From contig NZ_VWXL01000027.1 in the NCBI RefSeq assembly GCF_009746625.1, positions 19,529-83,528 on the forward strand: a DNA stretch of 64,000 nucleotides, given 5' to 3'. Positions 49,954 through 59,305 of the stretch are shown one piece after another. The notes under the pieces were generated by a model. The model did no database searches. It was given only the letters and a program-made list of their open reading frames with translations, and was not told the DNA's origin. A program made the position numbers and the translations under genes. Positions within the stretch are counted from its first letter, which is position 1. Each line of letters begins with the position of its first letter. The DNA is from Caproicibacter fermentans (GTDB taxonomy: Bacteria > Bacillota > Clostridia > Oscillospirales > Acutalibacteraceae).

Positions 49954-50730
49954 TCAGGCCGTTTTCATATGAAGTCTGAGCCGATCCGAAATCATAGCGA
50001 TAAATTCGGAATTTGTGGGTTTTCCTCTTGTATTGTGGATCGTATATCCAAAATAGGAATTCAAAATGTCAACATCCCCGCGGTCCCAGGCGACCTCTAT
50101 CGCGTGGCGAATGGCCCGTTCCACGCGGGACGCCGTGGTACTATATTTTTTTGCCACGCTGGGGTACAGCTGCTTTGTCACAGCATTTATAATATCGGGA
50201 GTTTCAATGGCCATAATAATGGAATCGCGCAGATAGTGATAGCCTTTAATGTGCGCCGGAACACCGATTTGGTGAAGAATCTCCGTCACCTGTATTTCAA
50301 GCGAAGGCTCCGTATCCGAGACCGGCTGACTTTTTACCGGAATACTCAGACCATTCATCCCGCAAAGCTGAACGATCCGTTCCGCCAGATCGGCGGCGTC
50401 AAACGGAGAAATCGCAAAATACGCCGCGCCTGACATCATTACCTCACGCTCCAGCGTCGGGCTTGTAAAATTTGAGACAATCACAAAAAGAGGTTTTGCT
50501 CCGGGAACTTTGGTCCGGATTGCTTTCATGACACCAATTCCGTCCAGCCTTGGCATAAACAAATTCGCCAGCACCACGTCAGGCCGAACCGATTCGATTT
50601 TTTCAAGCAGCTTCATTCCGTCTTTCTGCGCATAACTCACTTCCAACCCAGAACTTTCAAAAACTCGACCGTAATCGTTGAGAAACTCCGTGCTGTCATT
50701 TGCTATGAGCAATTTTATACGCTTTTCCAT
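49954..50730 (-). CDS. spo0A: Spo0A with a degenerate receiver domain
   Basis: 258 residues, the length of Spo0A. The C-terminal DNA-binding domain is fully conserved (IGVPAHIKGYHYLRDSI and TTASRVERAIRHAIEVAWDRG, then KPTNSEFIAM). The N-terminal receiver is not normal: phospho-acceptor Asp56 is Asn (codon AAT, in V-V-L-A-N-L-F-M-P), the first acidic-pocket Asp is Asn11 (next is Asp12), and invariant Lys108 is Ser (Y-F-A-I-S-P-F-D). Ser86 replaces the switch Thr conservatively. Aspartyl phosphorylation by a phosphorelay should therefore be impossible. The gene sits in the standard place after spoIVB, with AGGGGGA before the ATG. A second canonical Spo0A elsewhere cannot be excluded. Confidence 0.92.
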   Translation of the reverse strand: MEKRIKLLIANDSTEFLNDYGRVFESSGLEVSYAQKDGMKLLEKIESVRPDVVLANLFMPRLDGIGVMKAIRTKVPGAKPLFVIVSNFTSPTLEREVMMSGAAYFAISPFDAADLAERIVQLCGMNGLSIPVKSQPVSDTEPSLEIQVTEILHQIGVPAHIKGYHYLRDSIIMAIETPDIINAVTKQLYPSVAKKYSTTASRVERAIRHAIEVAWDRGDVDILNSYFGYTIHNTRGKPTNSEFIAMISDRLRLHMKTA

Positions 50731-50763
50731 ATTTGATCCCCCTAATTGATTTATTATAGCGAT

Positions 50764-50792
50764 ATAATACCATATATTGGAAAATTTGGCAA
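50764..50792 (-). promoter_or_regulatory. spo0A promoter
   Basis: Minus strand TTGCCA (plus 50787-50792), 17-bp spacer, TATTAT (plus 50764-50769). A further TATAAT lies closer to the gene. I see no Spo0A box (TGTCGAA) here. Confidence 0.55.
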
Positions 50793-50838
50793 TAGATAGA
50801 TGATATTTTTTTGATATTAGGGGAAAAAATAAACGTTT

Positions 50839-52065
50839 TTAAGATGCTTTTGAATTTGCGGCGGATTCAACCGCTTTCGCCTCAACCAGCATATTTTCCG
50901 CGAATACCCCATACCCGCGCGTAGGATCGTTGACAAAGACATGCGTAACGGCACCGATTAATTTGCCGTTCTGAATAATTGGGCTTCCGCTCATTCCCTG
51001 AACGATACCGCCCGTCTGGGTGACTAATCCGCTGTCAGTAATATGAAGGACAAGATTTTTGCTCTGAACCTGATCTCTGTAGTCGATTCTTTCTATCTCA
51101 GCATCATAATACTTGGGAGTCCCTCCGTCAATGGTAGTCAGAATTTTAACTTTCCCTGTTTTGACGTCCTGTTTCATGGCAACCTTCAATGCGCTGCCTT
51201 CAGGCACGGACTCAAGATACCCGTAAACGCCGGTGGTGACATTGGCAGCAAGTCGGCCCATCGCGTTGCTGTCGGTAAAATATCCGCGAAGTTCTCCCGG
51301 TTTTCCCTTTAGACCTTTTGTAACACCGTTAATGGTAACCGGAACAATATCGCCGCTTAAAAGCGGCATCAGTTCGCCTGTATCGGAATCGCAGATTCCA
51401 TGCCCCAGCCCCGCAAAACTTTTGGTTGACGGATCATAGAAAGTCAAGGTGCCGATTCCCGCCGTACTGTCTCGTACCCAAAGACCAGCTTTGTAAAGCC
51501 CATCGGTTTCGGACCGAACAGGTTTTAGTACCACAGTGGACAGGGTGCCGTTGCGCCGGATGGAAAACCGTATGCTTTTTCCCTCGCAGTTTTCCACATC
51601 TTTTGCAACCTCGCTGTTGGCGTCAACTTTTTTTCCGTCAACTTCTGTAATGACATCCCCGATTTTCAGTCCCGCCTGCGCGGCGGGATTCACGGAGCCG
51701 TCGGAGGTCTGAATATCCGCAAGCCCTACAATGACCACGCCGTCTGTAAACATTTTGATTCCAAACGGTGTGCCGCAGGGCACGACGCAGGTCTGGTCGA
51801 CAATGCTGACGTCCACGGTTTTAATGGGAATCACATTGTAAAGCATCATGGTTCCCTGATAAGTTTTTGGATAAGGGACGCCTGCGCTGGCTGTCACATC
51901 ACTGTCGCCGACAACCGTAATCGCACCGGACAGCCACTCCAGATGGCTCCCGTTGGTCACGGTATAGGAATTGGGAGTAAAGTAATCCGCCGTTAAAAGA
52001 ACTACTGCCAGCAAAAGCTCAAGGACGGCGGCGGATGCGGTAAGCATTGAAATTAACTTTTTCAA
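50839..52065 (-). CDS. spoIVB: SpoIVB serine peptidase
   Basis: 408 residues. An N-terminal membrane anchor (about 8-25) precedes a PDZ domain (GVVIVGLADIQ...AGLKIGDVITEVDGKKV) and an S55 peptidase domain with His in GLGHGICD and the catalytic Ser in QGMSGSPIIQNGK. SpoIVB is made in the forespore and cuts SpoIVFA to release sigma-K activation in the mother cell. I chose TTG 52065, 8 nt after AGGGAGG; a GTG at 52074 overlaps the ribosome site itself. It lies 108 bp upstream of spo0A on the same strand, the conserved order in spore-formers. Confidence 0.93.
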   Translation of the reverse strand: MKKLISMLTASAAVLELLLAVVLLTADYFTPNSYTVTNGSHLEWLSGAITVVGDSDVTASAGVPYPKTYQGTMMLYNVIPIKTVDVSIVDQTCVVPCGTPFGIKMFTDGVVIVGLADIQTSDGSVNPAAQAGLKIGDVITEVDGKKVDANSEVAKDVENCEGKSIRFSIRRNGTLSTVVLKPVRSETDGLYKAGLWVRDSTAGIGTLTFYDPSTKSFAGLGHGICDSDTGELMPLLSGDIVPVTINGVTKGLKGKPGELRGYFTDSNAMGRLAANVTTGVYGYLESVPEGSALKVAMKQDVKTGKVKILTTIDGGTPKYYDAEIERIDYRDQVQSKNLVLHITDSGLVTQTGGIVQGMSGSPIIQNGKLIGAVTHVFVNDPTRGYGVFAENMLVEAKAVESAANSKAS

Positions 52066-52424
52066 AAATTTCACCTCCCTTGCGCCGCAATATTACTCTG
52101 CTCACAAGAAAGGTTTTTTATGTTGTCAAATCTGTTTTTATTTTCCAAAAAACGGAAAACAAAATAGGTTTTCTCCATTCGTCTCCAAACGTACCGGATA
52201 TTTCAAAAGGTGGAAACAAATAAACTTTAATGAAAAATGAATATCTCTGTTTGAAAACGGTATTTTAAAGACAAAAGTATTTTGACCGGAATTTCTCCTG
52301 AAAATTCCTTTCTCAATCAGTTTTTTGAAAATTTTTCAGCCGATGTGCATTCTTTGGAAGGCCAATATTACCAGACACGGTTTTCTCTCTCGCGGGAACA
52401 CTATCACTGGGGAGGTGACTGGGT

Positions 52425-52607
52425 ATGGTTCCAAATCATTACGGTTATCAAAATAATCCGTTCGGCATGGGGTTGCCTGTTAACCAGGATGCCGATGAGA
52501 GCTATTTTTTGTCTTTGCCGGAAGAAACACAGCAGGAGCTCTTAAAACAAAATTTTTCGGAACAGGAATTTCATGATCAGTTGGAACAATTAAAGGAAAA
52601 AAGATAG
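52425..52607 (+). CDS. Small acidic protein of unknown function
   Basis: 60 residues. The N-terminus is rich in Asn/Gly/Pro (VPNHYGYQNNPFGMGLPVN), and the C-terminal half is a predicted amphipathic helix with Glu/Gln/Leu (LPEETQQELLKQNFSEQEF). The GGAGGTG 8 nt before ATG and the terminator 13 bp after the stop support a real gene. I do not recognise the family. The 359-bp gap before it (52066-52424) is AT-rich and shows no other gene. Confidence 0.7.
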   Translation: MVPNHYGYQNNPFGMGLPVNQDADESYFLSLPEETQQELLKQNFSEQEFHDQLEQLKEKR

Positions 52608-52619
52608 AAATAAAAAAGC

Positions 52620-52650
52620 AGGCGGCCCTGACAGGGCCGCCTCGCTGTTT
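52620..52650. terminator. Terminator between the small protein and chemoreceptor genes
   Basis: Perfect 10-bp stem AGGCGGCCCT/AGGGCCGCCT, GAC loop, then CGCTGTTTTTTTC. Convergent genes share it. Confidence 0.88.
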
Positions 52651-52654
52651 TTTT

Positions 52655-54424
52655 CTAATTTAACTTTCGAACCCGGAAACGGGATACCATCTGGTCCAAC
52701 AGCTCCGCCTGGGCGCTCAGTTCTTCACTGGAAGCCGCGCTTTCTTCCGCCGTGGCCGAATTCGACTGGACCACCGAAGAGATCTGTTCCACCGCACGGG
52801 AAATTTCCGTAATCGCCTCGGCCTCTTTTTCAGAGGCTTTTTCAATTCCGCGAATCGTCTGGCTGATTCGCTCCTCTTTTGCCGTCGCCTCCTGAATCGC
52901 ATGCGCGGTTTCCTCGGCGATCTGTGAACCATGCCGCACGGTTTCAATGGAGCGGCCGATCATTTCAGAGCTCTGCTTTGCGGCCAGCGCGGAGCGCGCG
53001 GCAAGTTCCCGAACCCCCTGCGCAACCACCGCGAATCCTTTTCCCGCTTCTCCCGCTCTGGCGGACTCGACAGAGGCATTCAAAGCAAGCAGATTTGTTT
53101 GAAACGCGATATCGTCAATGGTTTTGATAATTTTTTCGATTTCGCCGGAGGACGCGCTGATCTCCTCCATTGCGGAGAGCATCTGCCTCATTTTTTGGTC
53201 ACTTTCGTTCATACTTTCCGTCGCGTTTTTAATATATTCCGTAATTTCCCGCACGGCGCCCGCGGTTTCCGATACCTTTTCTGAGATTTCTTCCATGGAC
53301 GCAGTCAGTTGTTCCGAAGTTGCCGCCTGTTCCGCAGCCCCGCGGGACAAGACCTGCGCACCGTCGGAAACCTGCTCCGCACCCGCGTAAACCTGCCCTG
53401 CGGACTGGCGGACCTGCCGGATCGCATCGCTCAGCGATCTGCCGATCTCCTCCATGGAGTCACGGATCGGAATAAAATCCCCAATGTAATCGACGCTAAT
53501 CTCTTTCGTAAAATCGCCCTGAGCCATATGGGAAAGATAGTCGGTGATATTTTCAATCATGCCACGCAGCGCCTGCACCGTCCGTTCACAGGCAACGGAC
53601 AGCGTTTCCGTTTCATCCCCTGAGCGCACCGGCTGCACCGGCGTTGTGAGGTCGCCGGTGGAAAGAAGGCGCAGCCGTTCCGTCGTTGTCTGAAGCGATT
53701 GGGTAATTTTTTTTGCCATCCTTGCGGCAAGCAGAATGGCGAGCAGGGTAACCAGAAGCGTGAGCACCGTCAATTCCGCTAACGCAATGAGTCTTGACCG
53801 GTTAAAATCAGCGACCATTGCATCGACGTCGTCTTCATACACCCCGGTGCTGATATACCAATGAAAAGGCTTAAATTCCATCGTATAAGCGCGTTTTAGT
53901 ACTGGCTGGGCCACACCCGGCTTAGAAAAATAAAATTCCGAATATCCGCCGTTTGTCTGACTGCCGGCCGCGATCAGATTTTTGATATAACAGGTCCCGT
54001 ACTGATCCTGATCGTTCATGCGCTGGAGGCCCTCATATTTTGGGTTCTTGTGGGCGACGCAGACGCCGTCGGCGGCGTCTGCCCAAAAATAGCCTTCGTC
54101 CCCGTTATAGCTTGCGGCGCGAATAACGGAAATGCAGTTTGTGACAGCCTGTGATTGAGTAAGCTCCCCGTTCTGGTAACGGTCGTAAACCGCTTGAAGC
54201 AAACTGACAACCGTCTGAGTCTCGCTGCGAATGTTCTTGTCGTAATCGTTTTTCATGGATTGAATGGATTTATTGTAGCTCTGGTCAAGCTTGTAATAAG
54301 CAAGGATCATCTGCGCCAGCATGGTTGCGCAGAGCAGCAAGCCGACCATCAGGATCAGCTTGCCGCGAAGCTGTAGCTTTTTCTTAAATTTGTCGCTTTT
54401 TTGTAATGTTCTGTTTTGTGTCAT
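52655..54424 (-). CDS. Methyl-accepting chemotaxis protein
   Basis: 589 residues: membrane helix 1 (about 20-42), an extracellular single-Cache domain (about 45-205, with [23 protein letters not shown] and [13 protein letters not shown]), helix 2 (about 210-235), HAMP (about 235-290), and a signalling domain with the conserved hairpin tip [29 protein letters not shown]. It senses a small ligand, possibly a carboxylate as many sCache_2 receptors do, and controls CheA. ATG 54424 follows an AT-rich leader. No che genes are nearby. Confidence 0.95.
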   Translation of the reverse strand: MTQNRTLQKSDKFKKKLQLRGKLILMVGLLLCATMLAQMILAYYKLDQSYNKSIQSMKNDYDKNIRSETQTVVSLLQAVYDRYQNGELTQSQAVTNCISVIRAASYNGDEGYFWADAADGVCVAHKNPKYEGLQRMNDQDQYGTCYIKNLIAAGSQTNGGYSEFYFSKPGVAQPVLKRAYTMEFKPFHWYISTGVYEDDVDAMVADFNRSRLIALAELTVLTLLVTLLAILLAARMAKKITQSLQTTTERLRLLSTGDLTTPVQPVRSGDETETLSVACERTVQALRGMIENITDYLSHMAQGDFTKEISVDYIGDFIPIRDSMEEIGRSLSDAIRQVRQSAGQVYAGAEQVSDGAQVLSRGAAEQAATSEQLTASMEEISEKVSETAGAVREITEYIKNATESMNESDQKMRQMLSAMEEISASSGEIEKIIKTIDDIAFQTNLLALNASVESARAGEAGKGFAVVAQGVRELAARSALAAKQSSEMIGRSIETVRHGSQIAEETAHAIQEATAKEERISQTIRGIEKASEKEAEAITEISRAVEQISSVVQSNSATAEESAASSEELSAQAELLDQMVSRFRVRKLN

Positions 54425-54574
54425 AAAAAAATCCTTTGCTGCAATATTTTTAGCTTTTTTTCGCTAAAATATGTTATGAAATTTGTAAATAAATGACTGT
54501 TTTCCTATCATATCACGCACCGCTCGGGACTAACAATCAAACGGAGAATTATAAAAATTTTGTAATCAAGCCAT

Positions 54575-54604
54575 AAAAAAAGCGCCCTTTTTCAAGAGCG
54601 CTTT
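54575..54604 (-). terminator. Terminator of the polyamine operon
   Basis: Minus-strand stem AAAGCGCTC/GGGCGCTTT region (plus 54579-54587 with 54596-54604, one mismatch), followed by TTTTTTTATGG. Confidence 0.85.
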
Positions 54605-54615
54605 ACTTTCTTTTT

Positions 54616-55764
54616 TCAGGAAAGCCGTGTTTTAAAATCTTCATAGCCGAACTGACGCACCATGCGAAAGCCTTCGGATTCACCGTACAGAAGAATCGCC
54701 GGCAGACCGATCCCGTTAAACGTGTTGTTTTTCACCATGGAATAAATTGCCATGTCACAAAACACCAGACGGTCGCCGGGCTTTAAAGGCTCCCGAAAGG
54801 AATAATCTCCGATCACATCGCCCGCCAGGCAGGTCGGCCCGCCCAGACGATACGTAATCTGCAGTTCCCCCGGCCGGCCCGCGCCCACAATTTCCGGACG
54901 ATAGGGCATTTCTAGGACGTCCGGCATATGGCATGCCGCGGAGGTGTCCAGAATGGCGATCCCCATTCCGTTCTCCGTTACGTCCAGTACGGTGGAAATC
55001 AAAAAGCCCGTATTCAGCGCGATTGCCTCGCCGGGTTCCAGATAAACCTGCACGCCGTATTTGTCCCGCACCCTGCGGATGCAGTCTTTCAGCAACGCAA
55101 GGTTGTACCCCGGCTTTGTAATGTGGTGCCCGCCGCCGAAATTCACCCATTTCATCGCGGATAAAAACCGGCCGAATTTTTCTTCAAATACGCGCAGCGT
55201 GCGGTCGAGCGTTTCCGCGCCCTGTTCGCACAGGGTATGAAAGTGAAGTCCCTCGACTCCGTCCAGTTCTTCCGGCCGGAAGTTTGAGAGCGTAACCCCC
55301 AAGCGGGAAAACTCCCCGCAGGGGTCGTAAATACCGGTTTCAATCTCGGAATACTCCGGATTGACCCGGATTCCGCAGCTGATTTTCCGCGGGCATTCCC
55401 GCACTGCCGCGCGGTACTTTTCCCATTGGCTGAACGAATTGAACACGATATGGTCGCTGTATTTTAAAATCTCCCCAAATTCATCGTCCCGATAGGCCGG
55501 TGCATAAATATGGACTTCCTTTCCCATCTCTTCCCGCGCGAGCCGCGCCTCAAACAGAGAACTGGAAGCCGCGCCGTCCAGGTACTTCCCGATCAGCGGA
55601 TAGACGGAAAACATCGAAAACGCTTTCTGCGCCAGCAGGATCCGGCAGCCGGTTTCTTTCCGGACGGAGCCGAGAATTTTCAGGTTTTGGGTCAGCAGCT
55701 GCTCGTCAACCACATAGCACGGAGTGGGCGGAATCATCGGATCAAACCCTGCTTCCTGCCGCAT
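54616..55764 (-). CDS. nspC: Carboxynorspermidine/carboxyspermidine decarboxylase
   Basis: 382-residue fold-type III PLP decarboxylase. The PLP Lys is in RILLAQKAFSMF, the phosphate region is WVNFGGGHHITK, and YLEPGEAIALNTG and the C-terminal GPTCLAGDVIGDY hold the substrate Cys/Asp. It removes CO2 from carboxyspermidine or carboxynorspermidine, giving spermidine or norspermidine. Its start overlaps the stop of the dehydrogenase gene by one base (TGATG), so the two products act in sequence. Confidence 0.95.
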   Translation of the reverse strand: MRQEAGFDPMIPPTPCYVVDEQLLTQNLKILGSVRKETGCRILLAQKAFSMFSVYPLIGKYLDGAASSSLFEARLAREEMGKEVHIYAPAYRDDEFGEILKYSDHIVFNSFSQWEKYRAAVRECPRKISCGIRVNPEYSEIETGIYDPCGEFSRLGVTLSNFRPEELDGVEGLHFHTLCEQGAETLDRTLRVFEEKFGRFLSAMKWVNFGGGHHITKPGYNLALLKDCIRRVRDKYGVQVYLEPGEAIALNTGFLISTVLDVTENGMGIAILDTSAACHMPDVLEMPYRPEIVGAGRPGELQITYRLGGPTCLAGDVIGDYSFREPLKPGDRLVFCDMAIYSMVKNNTFNGIGLPAILLYGESEGFRMVRQFGYEDFKTRLS

Positions 55765-56963
55765 CAGCCGATCAGCTCCGGCGCGAAGTCCTCGTGCCAG
55801 GCAAGGCCGCAGCGGTTCATCGCCTCCATGAACGGGTCGGGATCAAATTCCTCCACATTGTGAACGCCCGCTTTTTTCCATTTGCCGGTCAGAACCATCA
55901 TCGCGCCGATCATCGCCGGAACTCCGGCCGTATAAGCGACGGCCTGGCTGCCGACCTCGCGGTAGCATTCCTGATGATCGCAGATATTATAAACATAATA
56001 GGTGCGTTCTTTTCCGTCCTTTACGCCCTGGAAAATACACCCGATGTTGGTTTTGCCCTTGGTTCTGGGGCCGAGGGAGGACGGGTCCGGCAGAACCGCT
56101 TTCAAGAACTGGAGCGGCACAATCTGTTTGCCCTCGAATTCAATCGGCTCAATCGACGTCATGCCGACGTCCTCGAGCGCCCTGAGGTGGTCCAGATAGC
56201 TCTGGGAAAATGTCATCCAGAAACGGATGCGCTTGATTCCCTTCATATTCAGCGCGAGGGACTCGAGCTCCTCGTGGTGCAGCAGATAAATGTCTTTTGG
56301 GCCGATCTGCGGCAGGTCGTATACTCTTTTGATCTCCATCGGTTCCGTTTCAATGAACTTCCCGTTTTCAAAGTAGCTGCCCTTGGCGCTGACTTCGCGG
56401 ATGTTGATTTCCGGATTGAAGTTCGTCGCGAATTTATACCCGTGATCGCCGGCGTTCGCGTCGACAATGTCGATGGAGTGAATCTCATCAAAATAATGCT
56501 TTTGCGCATAGGCGGAAAAGACGCCGGTTACGCCGGGGTCAAAGCCGCTGCCCAGCACTGCGGTAACGCCCGCTTTTTCAAAGCGATCCCGGTAATCCCA
56601 CTGCCATTTATATTCGAAATGCGCGGTTTCCGGCGGCTCGTAGTTCGCGGTGTCAAGGTAGTCCGCCTTTGTTTCCAGGCATGCGTCCATGATGGTCAGA
56701 TCCTGGTACGGCAGAGCCACATTGATGACGATGTCCGGCTTCACCTCCCTGATTAATTGGACAAGCTCCGGCACCTTGTCCGCGTCCACCCGCGCGGTCT
56801 CCACTTTCGTTCTGCCGCCGTCCAGTTCCTTTTTTAACGCTTCGCATTTGCTTCTGGTGCGGCTGGCAATGCAGATTTCCTCAAAAACATCGGGGTTCTG
56901 GCAGCATTTGTGAGCCACAACGCTCGCCACGGCCCCCGCTCCGATGATCAGTGCTTTCCCCAT
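55764..56963 (-). CDS. Carboxynorspermidine/carboxyspermidine dehydrogenase
   Basis: 399 residues of the saccharopine-dehydrogenase-like family (CASDH, Lys1-type). The NADPH Rossmann motif is ALIIGAGAVASVVAHKCCQ. Further features are VINVALPYQDLTIMDAC and GFDPGVTGVFSAYAQKHYFDEI. It condenses aspartate semialdehyde with putrescine (or diaminopropane) and reduces the Schiff base. GGAGG precedes ATG 56963. It sits between speE and nspC in the operon. Confidence 0.95.
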   Translation of the reverse strand: MGKALIIGAGAVASVVAHKCCQNPDVFEEICIASRTRSKCEALKKELDGGRTKVETARVDADKVPELVQLIREVKPDIVINVALPYQDLTIMDACLETKADYLDTANYEPPETAHFEYKWQWDYRDRFEKAGVTAVLGSGFDPGVTGVFSAYAQKHYFDEIHSIDIVDANAGDHGYKFATNFNPEINIREVSAKGSYFENGKFIETEPMEIKRVYDLPQIGPKDIYLLHHEELESLALNMKGIKRIRFWMTFSQSYLDHLRALEDVGMTSIEPIEFEGKQIVPLQFLKAVLPDPSSLGPRTKGKTNIGCIFQGVKDGKERTYYVYNICDHQECYREVGSQAVAYTAGVPAMIGAMMVLTGKWKKAGVHNVEEFDPDPFMEAMNRCGLAWHEDFAPELIG

Positions 56964-56984
56964 TCTCTGGATGCCTCCTTTATC

Positions 56985-57854
56985 CTACTCTTCTTCCTTA
57001 AGCGGCTCTACTTTTTCCAGCAGGCCGTTAACATAGGTCGGCAGCGAAAACGCGCCGATGTGCAGCTTCGTATTATAGTATCGGGTCGCAAGACCCAAAC
57101 GATTCCATTCCTCCGCATTTAAATCCTCCACCGGACGGTATTTTTTAGAGGCAAATCCAAACAGCCAATGACCGGAGGAATAGGTTGGAATGTGCGCCTG
57201 ATAAACGCGGCTGATTGGAAACGACTGCACGATTCTCTGATGCGCGCGCTGCATGGCGACGGCGTCGTTGCGGTAAAACGGGCTTTCCTGCTGATTGACC
57301 AGAATTCCGTCTTCCCGGAGCGCCTTGTAGCAGTTGCCGTAAAATTCCTTGGTAAAAAGGCCCTCCCCCGGCCCGAACGGGTCGGTTGAATCCACCAGAA
57401 TCAAATCATACTCGCTCCGTATGTCGCGAACATAGCGGAGTCCGTCTTCATAATAAATGTGCACCCGCGGGTCATCCAGTCTGCAGGCGGTCTGCGGCAG
57501 ATATGTTTTGCAGGCCTTAACAACCTCCCGGTCGATTTCCACCAGGTCGATCCGCTCAACGCCGGGGTATCGCGTCAGCTCGCGCACCGCGCCGCCGTCC
57601 CCGCCCCCGATGACCAGAACGTGTTTCGCGTGCGGGTGCACGGCCATCGGCACATGAGCGATCATTTCATGATAGACAAATTCGTCCTTTTCCGTCAGCA
57701 TCATAAAACCGTCGAGCGTCAAAAAGCGGCCGAACTCCGGGGACTCAAAAATATCGATCCGCTGGAATTCGCTCTGACCGCTGTATAGCTGGCGGTCGAC
57801 CTTGATGGAAAAATGGACGTTCTCCGTATGTTTTTCAGTAAACCACAATTCCAC
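56985..57854 (-). CDS. speE: Spermidine synthase (aminopropyltransferase)
   Basis: 289 residues. The N-terminal beta domain is followed by a methyltransferase-like fold with VLVIGGGDGGAVRELTRYPGVERIDLVEID (dcSAM site), DPRVHIYYEDGLRYV, and the catalytic VDSTDPFGPGEGLF. It moves an aminopropyl group from decarboxylated AdoMet to putrescine. I chose GTG 57854, 7 nt after GGAGG; a TTG at 57860 that overlaps the preceding stop is only 1 nt from that site. It has the typical clostridial length. Confidence 0.93.
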   Translation of the reverse strand: MELWFTEKHTENVHFSIKVDRQLYSGQSEFQRIDIFESPEFGRFLTLDGFMMLTEKDEFVYHEMIAHVPMAVHPHAKHVLVIGGGDGGAVRELTRYPGVERIDLVEIDREVVKACKTYLPQTACRLDDPRVHIYYEDGLRYVRDIRSEYDLILVDSTDPFGPGEGLFTKEFYGNCYKALREDGILVNQQESPFYRNDAVAMQRAHQRIVQSFPISRVYQAHIPTYSSGHWLFGFASKKYRPVEDLNAEEWNRLGLATRYYNTKLHIGAFSLPTYVNGLLEKVEPLKEEE

Positions 57855-57856
57855 CG

Positions 57857-59305
57857 TCAACCCTCCTTCAAAACCTGTATCGTTTTCAAACTTGCATCCC
57901 TCATTCCGGTCAGCATGGCGCCCTTTTCATCCGCATACAGAATATATTCCACGATTTCAGGGGTGATTCTTTCCCCCGGCGCGATCACCGGAATTCCCGG
58001 CGGATAGCACATGACGGATTCCCCGCTGATGCGGCCCGCGCTTTGCTCCACCGGAACAGGCTCCTTTTCGGCGTAGAAGGCCTTCTGCGGCCTTTCGACC
58101 ACCTGGGGCCTGATGTATTCCTGCGTAAGCAAACCGGACTTGTCGCGCTCGTAGCGGCGCTTGATTTCGGAAAGCGCCGCTACCAGCCGTTCCGCGTCAA
58201 GCGACCGGTCCCCCATGGAGATGTAGGCGAGAATATTCCCGATGTCGCCTAATTCAATCTGTATGTCGTATTCGTCGCGGAGCAGGTCGTATACCTCGAT
58301 TCCGGCAAGACCGATATCCAGCGTATGAACGGACAGCTTGGTCACGTCAAAATCAAAAACGCTTTCCCCGTTGATCAGCTCGCGCGAGAACGCGTAATAT
58401 CCGCCGATGCGGTTGATCTCCGCGCGGAGGTATTCCGCCATGGCGATGACGCGGCGGAACGTTTCCACGCCGCGCAGCGCAAGGTATCTGCGCGAAACGT
58501 CCAGCGACGACATCAAAAGATAAGAGGCGCTGGTGGTCTGTGTCAGATTGATGATCTGGTCGACATAACTTTCGTCCACCGCCGGACCGGTAAGTAAGAG
58601 GGAACTCTGCGTCAGGGAGCCGCCCGATTTATGCATGCTCACCGCCGCCAGATCGGCGCCCGCAGCCATGGCGGACACGGGAAGCCCTTCCCCGAAATAA
58701 AAATGCGCGCCGTGCGCTTCGTCTGCCAGCACGAGCATGTTGTGTTCATGGGCCAGCTTTACAATGGATTTTAAATCGGAACAAATCCCGTAATAAGTCG
58801 GATTGTTGACAAAGACGGCCTTGGCGTCCGGATTTTCCTCGATAGCTCTCTTTACGTCGCCAAGCGACATTCCAAGAGAGATCCCAAGCCGCCGGTCAAT
58901 GCCGGGATTGACGTAAACCGGAACCGCTCCGCACAGAATCAGCGCGCTGATCGCGCTGCGGTGCACGTTGCGCGGCATAATAATTTTCTCACCCTTTTTA
59001 CAGGCGCTCATCACCATGCTCTGCACCGCGGAGGTCGTGCCGTTTACCATAAAGAAGGCGTGATGCGCCCCGAAAGCATCTGCCGCAAGCTCTTCCGCGT
59101 CCCGGATGACGGAGGAGGGATGGCAGAGATTGTCCAGCGGCTTCATCGAATTCACATCAACCGTCAGGCATTTTTCACCGAGGAACTCCCTGAGCTCCGG
59201 GTTTCCCCTGCCGCGTTTGTGGCCGGGTACGTCAAACGGAACGATGCGCATATCCTTAAAGCGGTTCAGGGCCTCCAGCAGCGGAGCCCGCTCCTGCCCC
59301 GTCAA
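57857..59305 (-). CDS. speA: Orn/Lys/Arg decarboxylase, probably arginine decarboxylase (SpeA type)
   Basis: 482 residues of the short, fold-type I Gram-positive decarboxylase family (like Bacillus SpeA). Motifs are [43 protein letters not shown] and the PLP Lys in [13 protein letters not shown]. The C-terminal part carries the usual small domain with [11 protein letters not shown]. Agmatine would be the product if arginine is the substrate, yet no agmatinase gene is in the operon; ornithine or lysine are alternatives. The start is TTG 59305, overlapping the speD stop (TTGA). Confidence 0.9.
   Translation of the reverse strand: MTGQERAPLLEALNRFKDMRIVPFDVPGHKRGRGNPELREFLGEKCLTVDVNSMKPLDNLCHPSSVIRDAEELAADAFGAHHAFFMVNGTTSAVQSMVMSACKKGEKIIMPRNVHRSAISALILCGAVPVYVNPGIDRRLGISLGMSLGDVKRAIEENPDAKAVFVNNPTYYGICSDLKSIVKLAHEHNMLVLADEAHGAHFYFGEGLPVSAMAAGADLAAVSMHKSGGSLTQSSLLLTGPAVDESYVDQIINLTQTTSASYLLMSSLDVSRRYLALRGVETFRRVIAMAEYLRAEINRIGGYYAFSRELINGESVFDFDVTKLSVHTLDIGLAGIEVYDLLRDEYDIQIELGDIGNILAYISMGDRSLDAERLVAALSEIKRRYERDKSGLLTQEYIRPQVVERPQKAFYAEKEPVPVEQSAGRISGESVMCYPPGIPVIAPGERITPEIVEYILYADEKGAMLTGMRDASLKTIQVLKEG

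Noticed and set aside
49954..50730. The idea that this is a generic response regulator unrelated to Spo0A
   Set aside because: The C-terminal 120 residues match Spo0A nearly throughout, and the gene follows spoIVB as in other spore-formers.
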